Assembly: GCF_029227915.1 (NCBI RefSeq)
Contig: NC_079881.1
Location: 20,249,501-20,313,500, forward strand
From: Hydractinia symbiolongicarpus
Lineage: Eukaryota; Cnidaria; Hydrozoa; Anthoathecata; Hydractiniidae
Length of the DNA: 64,000 nucleotides
Reading direction: 5' to 3'
The notes beneath the pieces were generated by a model. It was not told the DNA's origin. It was given only the letters and a program-made list of their open reading frames with translations, and did no database searches. This document shows positions 23,606 through 33,645 of the stretch, piece after piece (the stretch's first letter is position 1; each line of letters opens with the position of its first letter). The translations under genes were made by a program, and so were the position numbers.

Positions 23606-25467
23606 ATGGCTGATCGAGCTTGAAAGTGGAGGAAAAGAAAAAAAAAAGTACTTGCTTATATTGACGAAGATACCTCATCAACAGATGAAATATCTTGTAA
23701 TTCCTCGAGATTTCAGTCACTAAAAGCTATTTGTGGTGGTAATGGTGACGATGCGTACAACGCTGATATAAATGAATTAATATCAGGTTACACAATTATG
23801 GGGAATGCAATAAGGAGCCAAGTTTAACTCAATCATTGGCAAAATGTGCACTTGACAATAGCTGGACACATCAGTCAGTGGACCAACTTTTATCTGCTTT
23901 AAGATTGCATGGACATGAGGATCTCCCAAAAACTGCAAGAACTCTGCTGCATACTCCAACATCAATTCAAGTTGAAAAGAAATGTGGTGGTGACTATGTG
24001 TATGTCGGTTTAGAAAGTAACATTCGAAGAATTTTGCTTTCTAATCCAGGAGAATGTGACTTAATCCAACTTTCCTTGAACATTGATGGTTTGCCACTTT
24101 ACAATTCAAGCCCAAAGTCTGTTTGGCCCATTCTGTGTGCTTTTAATAACGGTGAAATATTTACTGTTGGTCTCTATTTCGGTGCTAAGAAACCTGAACC
24201 TGTTGGTGATTTCTTGGAAGACTTCCTTACTGAATGGGAGATTTTAAAAAAAAGTGGTATTGAAGTTAATTCTACAGTACATCATCTCACTCTGAATGCA
24301 ATAATGTGCGATGCTCCTGCTCGTGCTTTTTTAAAAGGGATAGCTTACCACAGTGGGTACTACTCTTGTGAGAGATGTACAATAAAAGGTTCTTATGAAG
24401 GTAGAGTTGTGTTTAATGACTTTCCTCCAGAACTAAACATGCGCTCGGAGGATGTATTTAATGATTTTGGATACTACCCAAGTCATCAAAAACAAATTTC
24501 TCCACTTATAAATGCAGGGTTTTCATGCATTCATGGTTTTGTCTTGGATTATATGCATTTAGTTACACTTGGGGTTGTGAAAAGATTATTGAAGGCCCTT
24601 ACCCAATCGTCCTTTGGTTCCAAGGCAAGGCTTTCTGTTAATTTGAAACAACAGTTTTCAACAAACATGATCACTTTAAAAGGATGTCTTCCTTCGGAGT
24701 TTTCAAGGCAGCCACGTTCAATTGTTGAGCTGGATTACTGGAAAGCAACAGAGTTCCGCCAGTTTTTGTTGTATACTGGTCCTGTTGTATTGCGTGACCT
24801 TTTACCAGAAAAAAGTTATGAACATTTTTTGTTATTGAGTGTAGCAGTATCAATACTTTTAAATTCAGATGCAGAATTCCGTCAAAACAATCTGTCACTT
24901 GCTAAAGATCTTCTTCATTGCTTTGTATCCAATTGTCTTAGCATATATGGTAGTACATTTTGTGTTTATAATGTTCATGGTCTGTTACATATACATGAAG
25001 ATGTTGTTTTCCACAAATGTTCTTTGAATGAAATATCATGCTTCCCATTTGAAAATTTTATGCAGCACATCAAAAGAGCAGTAAGATCGGGAAAAAGTCC
25101 ATTGGTTCAAATTTGTAAGCGGCAAGCTGAAAAGTTTTTATTACCTTCAAAGAAGAAGGAAAAATATTCAAAAGTTGGGTGCAACGATAAGGATGGTTGG
25201 TTCATAAACAGAAACAATGTTGTGTCAGTGGAGGAGATAAAGGCTAATCGATACTTGTGTAACATTTACAAATATTATCAATTTGATGATGTTTTCAGTA
25301 AACCATGTCCTTCAAAGAGATTTAACATATTTCTGCTTCGCCCTAATTGCAAGGCAATTGGTCAAAAATGGCTTGATGGTATTGACTTCGATAGAAAGCT
25401 TGTTTGCATACCAGATAGAAGAGGGAAATGCTTGTTTCCACTTCTTCATGAAATTGAACGAAATTAA
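23606..25467 (+). pseudogene. TNP2-type (EnSpm) transposase, N-terminus broken
   Basis: Catalyses excision and insertion of EnSpm/CACTA elements in the nucleus. A long frame open to the stop at 25465-25467 covers most of the protein, about 540 residues. Visible family features: DGLPLY followed by WPIL, VGLYFG, a CDAPAR motif, a zinc-binding-like CERC pair, and DYMHLVTLGVVKRLL, all in the order seen in animal EnSpm transposases. Upstream, an ATG at 23606 in good context starts a lysine-rich frame, but TGA follows after five codons (23621-23623). That frame then ends at a TAA near 23824, and the long frame continues in a different register from about 23776. One nonsense codon and one frameshift thus separate the expected start from the body. 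An unseen upstream exon could still rescue the body, so the damage is probable, not proven. Confidence 0.8.
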
Positions 25468-25522
25468 ATTTTATAGATATTAATTTTAATGCGATTAGTT
25501 ATAAAATATGAGAGTATGTATG

Positions 25523-26031
25523 AGGTATAAAATGATGTTGTACTTATATTATAGAGCTTAAAAAGTTGGTTAACAAATCATTTTAAATTTTTTTAAAAGC
25601 TTTTTTTGTTCTCAAGATGTTTTCATTTATAGAATTTCAGATTTGATTACGTTGCATAAATTATGATGTCATATTTAAGTAATAGCAAATTTTGACATTT
25701 TCTGTCATCAGTAATTTTCTGTTAATGGATGTGTATTTTATCAATGCATAGATATTATAAAGGTGAATTGATTAACATAATTTTTTTCTTTATATTAATC
25801 AATTCACTTTTATATTATCTATGCATTGATAAAGTTTAAATGCACATCCCTTAACAGGTCTAAAATTACTGATGACATAAACTGTCAAAATTTGCTAATA
25901 CTTAAATATGACATCATAATTTATGCAACATAATTAAATCTGAGATTCCTTGTAAATATCTTAGAACAAAAAAAGACTTGTTAACCAACTTTTTAGGCTC
26001 TATAGCATAAGTGCAACATCATTTTATACCT
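25523..26031. repeat. 509-bp near-perfect inverted repeat (hairpin MITE)
   Basis: Two arms of about 250 bp start AGGTATAAAATGATGTTG and end in its reverse complement. The centre is GGTGAATTGATTAACATAA, a T-rich loop, then its inverse. Arm mismatches are few. It begins 56 bp after the transposase stop, so read-through transcripts would form long double-stranded RNA. Confidence 0.88.
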
Positions 26032-26301
26032 TGGGCTCCATTTAAGGATATAAGTACTGTACAGAAACAGTTTATTAGTAGCTTTCTTTTTACCAGAAGA
26101 TTTTCTATTTTCCTGTTTGTATGACAGCTCCTTTGTATGATATTTTATTTTTATTTTAATTTTATGCCATGTTATTGAGCCATCCTGTATTACTTCATCG
26201 AAATATTATTATAAAACTGTGTTCAAAATAATTTTAATGTAGATTTTATTTCCACCTTCTCTTCCATTATTTATTGATTTGAAATACTTTTTAGGTTAAA
26301 A

Positions 26302-28859
26302 ATGGCATACACGAAATGCGTGTGGGTAGAAAAATTAAACGGTATGGAGCAAGAGGCAACAATACCATCATCGTGGGTATTTGCGGCAGAAGGCGTAATT
26401 AGGTGGCCGGTAAAAGTAAATGCCCTGAGAGCAATGCAGGAGCAGAGGTTGCCCCAGGAAAACTGGAAAACCTTCAACCTAGTTAAAGTAAAACTAGCTG
26501 ATGGTATGTGAAATATTTTTATACTGATTGTGAACATTTTTGCACTGACTTTTATTCAAATCTTTTCTTTTTTTCACAAGATGATATAAGATTATGTGAT
26601 GCATTCAATGTTACATCTGCATCAAATGAAAGTGATGTATCAGGTAAAAATGTCTAAGTTTTATCATAACATTGCTTACACTATTCATAATACACTAACC
26701 ATTTAAAATAATACTAAAAAATTAATACTATTATAAAGTAATAAAACGATAAAGGATTGCCTCTTTTTAGATACCGAGACACTGAGCCGGTCAATCAATA
26801 ATTCGCAATCTACAGACTGCAAAAATATACATTGTAAGTAATGCTGCTATTTTAATATTTTGACTACAAATAGGACGATATATACCTTCAGAACACAGAC
26901 ACATTTTTTTTCAGTTAAGAAATCCACACCTACAAGTTTAAAATCTTTGAATTGTAAGTATGTACAAGCTTTATGAAACAAAGTTACTCAGATTAGAACG
27001 TATACTTTTTGGTAATTTTAATAGAAACTGTTTGTGCGAATCTAAATATTTAAAAAAAAAATCGAGACAGTTGTTGCTCCTGAATACATGCACACATTTA
27101 TAAGTTTTAGCTAATTATAACTTCTTATTCAGTTCAAAATCAAGCTCTACCAGAAGTCGTCCCTGCAACTCTCCAAGCTGCGGCGCATAACACATATTGT
27201 AAGTATATATCAAGCTATTTCTTTGAAGAAACTCATTTTTTTCCATATATACATCTTAAGTTTCGTAGACCTTGTTTCCGTTCCTGTGTTATTAAATATG
27301 TCAATACAGAATTATGTAACCAACGAAATTATTTTACTTTTTTTATAGTTCAAAATCCAAATACCTCTCCTGTTATTGCGATGAACAGTAAGGAGATAGA
27401 TGGTGAGCGTATTTAATATAGTTGTTTATAAAGTTGTCTGTTTGAGTTTTTAGTATTTTTTTAACGATCATGCATTTACTTTACCTATAGTTCCTTCGAA
27501 AGTCAGATCTGAAGAGAGAAGTAGTGGTACTCCAATTAGCAGTGCCAGCAAACGTAATGCATAGACATTGAAGATGATGCTGCTTGTTCTCGCTTTCCTT
27601 TGTCCGAAAAAAGTGAGACAATGCGATAATTTTTAAATTTTATATTTTTAAGGAGTAAAAGTGTTAACTTGTTGAAATGAAAAAGACATGCTTAATCTTT
27701 TAAACGTGCACAAAGAGTAAGCTAGATTTTTATTTCTATCTATTTGATCTCTATAGAATTCCAATACAAGACTCTTTCCATCCTAACTGAGATGCGAGAC
27801 ATGCTCAAGAAGTTAGTGGGGGAGCAGGAAATAGATATAGAAGAAGAATACAGAATATGCGACACACACGAGGAGCTGTCGTCGCTAGAGGTGAAGCTGG
27901 GAGATGCTTCCTCGAACAAGAGCATGGTAATGTTGTTGTCATTTATAGTTGTATGTTCAATTGTTCTAAATACAAAAAATGAATAAAAATATATTGTTTA
28001 GACAGTATTTTGAATAAAAAAGAATGAAATGATAGTTATTAAAGATAAATTGAATGAATTTCCTTGCAATCATATCCATATAGACTGATTATGTGTGTAT
28101 TTTTTGCTCTATAGCTTCAACAGTTATCAAGAATTGGCGGTATCAATTATAAAGACAACACGCGTAATGTAATGAGAAGGTGGGTAAACTTTTCCTGAAA
28201 TGTCAGATTCATTGGCAAAGTCGAGTTATGAACATTATTCTCTAGTTTTTTAGACTAATTTAAGTGTCGTGTCTGTATCGCCCTTTCGTCTTCTTTTTGC
28301 TTATGTAAGTGTGATGTCTTGTAAATGTTCTCGTATGTTTACAATAATTAAGGCTTTGTTTTCTGATTTTAGAGTTATGACTAACGGGTGTATGTCCCAA
28401 TATAACATGAATGGGCAAAGGGGAAAGAAGAAGTTTAAGGATTTTTCAAATCTTCTTCTATTAATTGAAAGTGAGTATATAATCTTATTTTAAAACTTCC
28501 TCCTTAGAATTATTTTAACCCATTTTTATTTGATATGAAGTTTAGTGAAATTACTTTTGAGTATGTTAACAAGTTGGTTTCTTTTAGTTTCATTCTAATT
28601 AGAGAAAAAGCAATTTTTTTTAATCCCGCCCTGAAGTTTTACTAAGTATGTACGCAAATAGCTTCAGCGGTGTACTGAAATTCATTCTACTATTTTAGAA
28701 GCTGTTTTGAACAACTTCAAAAATGCCACCGCATCAGATGTGCAAACCACCATGTCTGTTGCATTTAAACAGGCCCCCGACAGGTCTGGTGGTGGTGGAC
28801 GCAAAGAAAATGACAGTGTTCCTAACAACGTTGAAGTGTTGCCGGAGACACATAATTAA
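26302..28859 (+). CDS. Transposon-encoded accessory protein with DUF4806-like domain
   Basis: Eleven exons: 26302-26503, 26581-26643, 26771-26833, 26915-26953, 27133-27198, 27349-27402, 27491-27553, 27757-27926, 28115-28179, 28373-28470, 28699-28859. All introns are short with GT/AG borders, the sum is 1044 nt (347 aa plus stop) and the phases fit. The first exon encodes a tryptophan-rich N-terminal module (VWVEKLNG, RWPVK, NWKTFNLVKVKL) often seen in cnidarian transposon proteins. A low-complexity middle follows. The C-terminal part (SLEVKLGD, IGGINYKD, RGKKKFKDFSNL, ATASDVQTTMSVAFKQAPDR) resembles DUF4806. The middle exons 2-7 are all phase 1-1, so each can be skipped without a frame change. 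Its place beside a TNP2 transposase, inside shared ends, suggests a TNPA-like DNA-binding partner. That role is inference. Confidence 0.75.
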
Positions 28860-28864
28860 TTAGT

Positions 28865-28870
28865 AATAAA
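28865..28870 (+). terminator. Polyadenylation signal of the DUF4806-like gene
   Basis: AATAAA begins 6 nt after the TAA stop at 28857-28859. A second AATAAA-like word lies near 28903. The stretch to 29335 holds no gene. Confidence 0.5.
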
Positions 28871-29335
28871 GACAGCAAAACCTTTTTATTCCAATTAGGA
28901 AAAATAAAAACCGTAAATATCAATCAAAACCATAAAAATCTTTTCTGTCTATGAAACATTGCGTTGTAGTAAGACGAACGAATATTTATCTTTCCAACGG
29001 TCGAAATGTTCATCACTGTCATTCTGTGTTTTTAATTATATTTTTTACATATGTTATTTCCATGCGTTGTATATTTGCTGTTATATTACATTTTTAATAT
29101 CAAATTGTTCATAAATGTTCATAGAAATATAAATTGTAGAAATGTTCATGTAAATTATAAATTTGTATATAAATATAAATTTTCTAACAAATTTTTTAAC
29201 CATGTTTTCATTAAACCCTTTCTTTGTTCATTTTTAATGCCCTTGTCCAGAATAAAAATTTACTAAAGATCACAAAATTGTAAGGTCTACTAGCAGTATA
29301 ACATTTGAAAGAGGAAAACTTAAATATGTTATGGC

Positions 29336-29650
29336 AAGGACGTCTTTAAGACGTCTTAAAAACGTTTTGGAAGCTACGACGACGTGTTTGAGACGTCTTT
29401 AAAACGTCTTAAAAACGTTTTGGTAGCTACGAGGACGTATTTGAGACGTCTTTAAGACGTTTTAAAAACGTTTTGGTAGCTACCAAGACGTCTTAAAGAC
29501 GTCTTTAAGACGTCTTTAAAATACGTCTTTGTCCTGTCTTTTAAAGACGTCTTTCGGCGTTACGTTTTTAGACGAGTAGGAGACGTCTTAGAGACGTCTC
29601 TACTGGTCTCTAAAGGACGTCTTAAAGACGTCTTTAAGACGTCTTGTGTT
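29336..29650. repeat. Right subterminal palindrome array of the EnSpm-like element
   Basis: Multiple AAGACGTCTT, GAGACGTCTTT and AAAACGTTTTGGTAGCTAC words in tandem, ending in the right terminus. Shares the GACGTC palindrome with the left array but has a different spacer and unit. Confidence 0.85.
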
Positions 29651-29679
29651 TACTGGGCAATGTTAATTGTCCGTAACTA

Positions 29680-30074
29680 AAGGCTAAAATACACGGTAAG
29701 TTTAATCGGACCGTTTAAATGTAAGAAAAAAAAACTTACCGTGTAAACAGCAAAGATGTACAACTTTTCTCGGTTTTTAAGTTTTTTTAAAAGTTGGACA
29801 TGTTCAACTTTTGCTAAGTTTTTTCTATTGAAATTAACAGAATAATTAATGAGCTATTGTTAAACTAAAGATTTGAGCATATATTTTCGGTTTCTAACCA
29901 GTAGTCCGCTTTTTTTCTTCTACGATTATCCCTTCTGCTGCTATAGCAATAACCGCAATGAAAGATAATACATTTTAACTTAACGTATAGACAGGTGTAG
30001 TACCTGCAAACGAACTTATAAGTTTTTTCTTACAACTAAACGGTCCGTTTAAACTTACCGTGTATATTAGCCTT
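29680..30074. mobile_element. Mariner-like MITE (395 bp)
   Basis: Inverted ends of about 55 bp: AAGGCTAAAATACACGGTAA on the left, and its inverse counterpart AAGGCTAATATACACGGTAA on the right. Flanked by TA on both sides (29678-29679, 30075-30076), the Tc1/mariner duplication. No coding capacity. It starts 22 bp beyond the right end of the EnSpm-like element. Confidence 0.8.
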
Positions 30075-30267
30075 TAGAAAATGCACGTATTTATAACAAG
30101 GAAAATGCATCGGGGGAATAACAAAAGTTAACTACCCATCGATTTGGTATAAAAAAAATTAAATTAAAGCTTTTATGAAAATAAATCGAAAAAAAGTCGC
30201 GCTAAGGAAACACAAATGAGATATGTTATCTCATAGCTACAACTTATGTGCGCCTATGTAATTTTAG

Positions 30268-30422
30268 GTCAAGAAACTGTTTCGCTTTTTATGAGAGCAA
30301 TAGATAATGCCATACCACCATCTTTCTTAAAAAAAATCATAGAATTAGTTCCGAGAGAAACAAGGATTAAAATTATTTCTGACAAGCTTAAGGAAAACAA
30401 TGTTTCATTAAAATTTTTTTAA
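30268..30422 (+). CDS. Candidate orphan terminal exon (unknown)
   Basis: An ATTTTAG acceptor is followed by an open frame of 50 residues (phase 1 entry, with MRAIDNAIPPSFLKKIIELV near the middle) that ends at TAA. The composition is protein-like, amphipathic and lysine-rich. No upstream partner exon was found on this strand, where the sequence is occupied by the MITE and the large transposon. It may be the last exon of a host gene split by these insertions, or chance. Family not recognised. Confidence 0.3.
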
Positions 30423-32244
30423 ACAGATGCAAATTATTAATTACGTGTAACAATATTTTTGCGTTTTGAGTAGGATTTTAATTTAATAGCCTATTTATAT
30501 GTATAGTAATAATTGTCAGTCATATTCAGAGAGATTAGAGGCAGTTCAATAATTAGGTCACGCTATATTTGCCTTTTTAGAACCACCCATTTCCCCATTC
30601 CATCACGTTTTTATATAAGACCCCTTTGCGTCACGTCACTCTCGGTTAAGAAACCCACCAGTTCCAGTATAAAATTAGACAGAAAATTTAGATAAATGTA
30701 AGTTTCCTTCATACGTTTAACAAATAAACAAATATGTAAATGCAAATATAATGATCATATTAACAAGATAATCAATCGCTCGCCCAAATTGGATCGAAGT
30801 TATTCAACACGGGGATTCCACTTCGGGGAACAATATCTGAAATATAGGATTTATTGTCGTCAAAATTACCGTTATCAATTGCATGCCATTAAAGCTCCTG
30901 AGACGCCGTTGCACATAGCAATTCTTCTTGGCTGCGATGCTGCAACTCTTTGTGGTCGGACTTTTCTTGTTTTAAAGCCACTGTGTACGCGATGTCTTTG
31001 TTCGGCTATATAATAAGCGGTTTTTACATTGATTTTTGAATTATTTTCTCATGTTTTGTCATATTGGAGAACACTTTACAATAGCAACGTGTTAAGATAA
31101 GAAAACTTTATTAAGAGCCGATATAATATACAATGTTGTATAAGTTATTTTAATAAAATAAAATTTACACTGTATTATTTTCCTGCCAGAAAGGATTCAT
31201 CAACTTTATCGAAAAAATAATTCCTGGAAGGGAAGGTGGTCAGCCTACTAAGGCTAATCAAGATTGATTAGTTTTCACAAACAAATCTCTCTTTGCGCTA
31301 TGACCAAGTCTTGATGCAGCACCAAAACTTTCTGGCCGAACTCGTGTGATGAAGTCGCTATTTTTCACTGCTAGGAAAACAGCATGTTCAAATCCAAAAC
31401 TAAACTGAAATGTATTTTTCGTAAGACAACTTCTCTATTTTAACAAATTAAAAATAGTTTATCAAACTTTTAAACTCTGACGTTACGGATTTGAACTAGG
31501 TACTCTCCCCCATATTCATCGTTACGCTGCGTCACGAAAAACGAGAAACCCACCTATTTTCCTCATTTTTTCTCTTAAACCTCGTCCGCAGAGCTTTTTA
31601 GCCGTCTTAATATAAACAGAAAAAGGCTTGGGGACGAGGTTGTTTAAAAATTGCCAAAAATATCAAATGCATGTCTTTCAAATCCATCAACAGGTGCAGA
31701 TGGCCGTGCTTGTGGGACAGCATCACGTGGAACAATATACACTTTTTTTTATAAGCAACTGGTTGCTACAAAACTGAGGCTGAAATATGGTCAAAAATTC
31801 AGCAACTGCTAAGCAACTGCCTAGGCTGAGTTTTGGAACAGTGGTAAGCAACTTCGGCTGAATTCTACTACACACTTAGCAACCACTTAGATCAGTCTTC
31901 CACAAGAAGAATCTGTACAAAAAATTCCGAAAACATCATCGGTTACTCACCATAACCCTCCTCTGTCCTTGATATTTACTAAATCAGATTTTTTTCTCCA
32001 CATTTTCATTTGAGTGAAATAAAAAATAGTTGTAATGTTGATTTACCCTACCCTCTTGGGCTACAAGACCCTTAGGACGAGGTTGGCTACACCCCATAGT
32101 TTAAGTGTGTAAATACTTGTAAGAAAATGCCAACCCAGACGAATTTATTAGGTTACTTTGGTAAGTAGAAGCCAGCATATCAAACCAGAAGAAAAGAAAA
32201 TATAGTCCCCTTCAGCTCACAAAAAAAACAGAACGCAAAAAAGA
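30423..32244. other. Intergenic region, no gene recognised
   Basis: Short frames only (such as 30513-30695 and 30789-31013) without domains. A degraded CCTCGTCC...GGGGACGAGG hairpin of the MITE family lies near 31581-31651, and a half copy near 32040-32095. Confidence 0.45.
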
Positions 32245-32249
32245 AATAC

Positions 32250-32905
32250 TTTCTACATACGTCAACGTGAAAGTCTTCTATGTACGTCCACGTGAAAGTC
32301 TTTTATGTACGTCCACGTGAAAGTCTTTTATTTATGTCCACGTGAAAGTCTTTTATTTATGTCCACGTGAAAGTCTTCTATGTACGTCCACGTGAAAGTC
32401 TTTTATTTACGTCCACGTGAAAGTCTTTTAGTTACGTCCACGTAAAAGTCTTTTAGTTACGTCCACGTAAAAGTCTTTTACATACGTCCACGTAAAAGTC
32501 TTCTAAGTACGTCCACGTGAAAGTCTTCTAAGTACGTCAACGTGAAAGTCTTCTATGTACGTCCACGTGAAAGTCTTTTATGTACGTCCACGTGAAAGTC
32601 TTTTATGTACGTCCACGTGAAAGTCTTTTATGTACGTCCACGTGAAAGTCTTTTATGTACGTCCACGTGAAAGTCTTTTATTTACGTCCACGTAAAAGTC
32701 TTTTATTTACGTCCACGTGAAAGTCTTTTAGTTACGTCCACGTAAAAGTCTTTTACATACGTCCACGTAAAAGTCTTCTAAGTACGTCCACGTGAAAGTC
32801 TTCTATGTACGTCCACGTGAAAGTCTTCTAAGTACGTCCACGTGAAAGTCTTCTATGTACGTCCACGTGAAAGTCTTCTAAGTACGTCCACGTGGAAGTC
32901 TTTCG
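32250..32905. repeat. 25-bp minisatellite carrying an E-box (CACGTG)
   Basis: About 26 copies of TACGTCCACGTGAAAGTCTT plus a variable 5-bp part. Most copies contain the palindrome CACGTG and the rest have CACGTAA. It lies 0.7 kb beyond the 3' end of FDXR. The unit is not a multiple of three, so coding is excluded. Confidence 0.92.
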
Positions 32906-33645
32906 TAAAATCTCAAAAGTGAAAATGACAATGAAGAGATAATTTGATGTCCGGTAATAAAGAAAAGTGGATATATTGCCTCCAAAACATTGAATGTTTA
33001 TTTATTTATTTTTTGAGGCGCCAACTGACTATAAAAACAAAAGAAAAACCGACCCACAAGAATATTAAAACGAAACATGATAAATAAATTGCTGGAAGAG
33101 TTTAAAAAACATTCTGTGATGGTTACAAACGTTTACCTCAATAAAAACAGAGGGAATATGATGCCGATATTAAATGTGTAGCTGTGGTGTAAACACATTC
33201 CATACTTCTGTTATGTATTTTTTTAGTCAAAGAATGATAAGAAGTTCAGTAAAAAAGTGCTGCAGTTGATTCAGCGTTTTATACTACATAAAATATCAAA
33301 AAATTATGCTCTCATTATGGTTATTTAAGTGCACACAACATCATGCACAGAAAATGAGACAGTGAGTTTTTATGGCACTGTTCTGATACTGCCAAAAAGG
33401 GTTAAAAGACCTATAATACACTTTTTCAAATACATAGAGACAATCCAATCACTCGACGAAAATTTGTGAGAATTAAAAAACAAACAAGTTATGTACATCG
33501 TGATGTATTTACGTGAGTTATCGTAACTCTGTAAATATAAAACTATTATTTAATAGAAAATATTGTAACATAACATATGATATTTAACGTAAAAATACAC
33601 ATCTTGGCGGCCGTTTCTTTTTTCTTTCCGTAACACGGCGATTTA
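32906..33645. other. FDXR 3' flank / 3' UTR region
   Basis: AT-rich sequence between the minisatellite and the FDXR stop codon. It presumably contains the 3' UTR of FDXR on the minus strand. No other feature was recognised. Confidence 0.45.

Larger units (their letters stand above)
18057..29657. mobile_element. 11.6-kb EnSpm/CACTA-like DNA transposon
   Basis: Left end CCCAGTAAACATAAAGACGT, right end the inverse of CCCAGTAAACACAAGACGTC, flanked on both sides by CA (18055-18056 and 29658-29659), consistent with a 2-bp target duplication. Arrays of AAGACGTCTT palindromes lie just inside both ends. The interior holds a TNP2-type transposase (broken at its N-terminus) and a separately spliced gene with a DUF4806-like domain, both on the + strand. 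Subterminal repeat arrays plus two genes is the layout of plant CACTA elements (TNPD transposase, TNPA subterminal-repeat binder). Superfamily assignment rests on transposase motifs and layout. The terminal CCCAG differs from the classic CACTA end. Confidence 0.82.

Noticed and set aside
32250-32905. CRISPR-like regular repeats
   Set aside because: Units follow each other with only 5 variable bases and no unique spacers. The setting is a eukaryotic genome.
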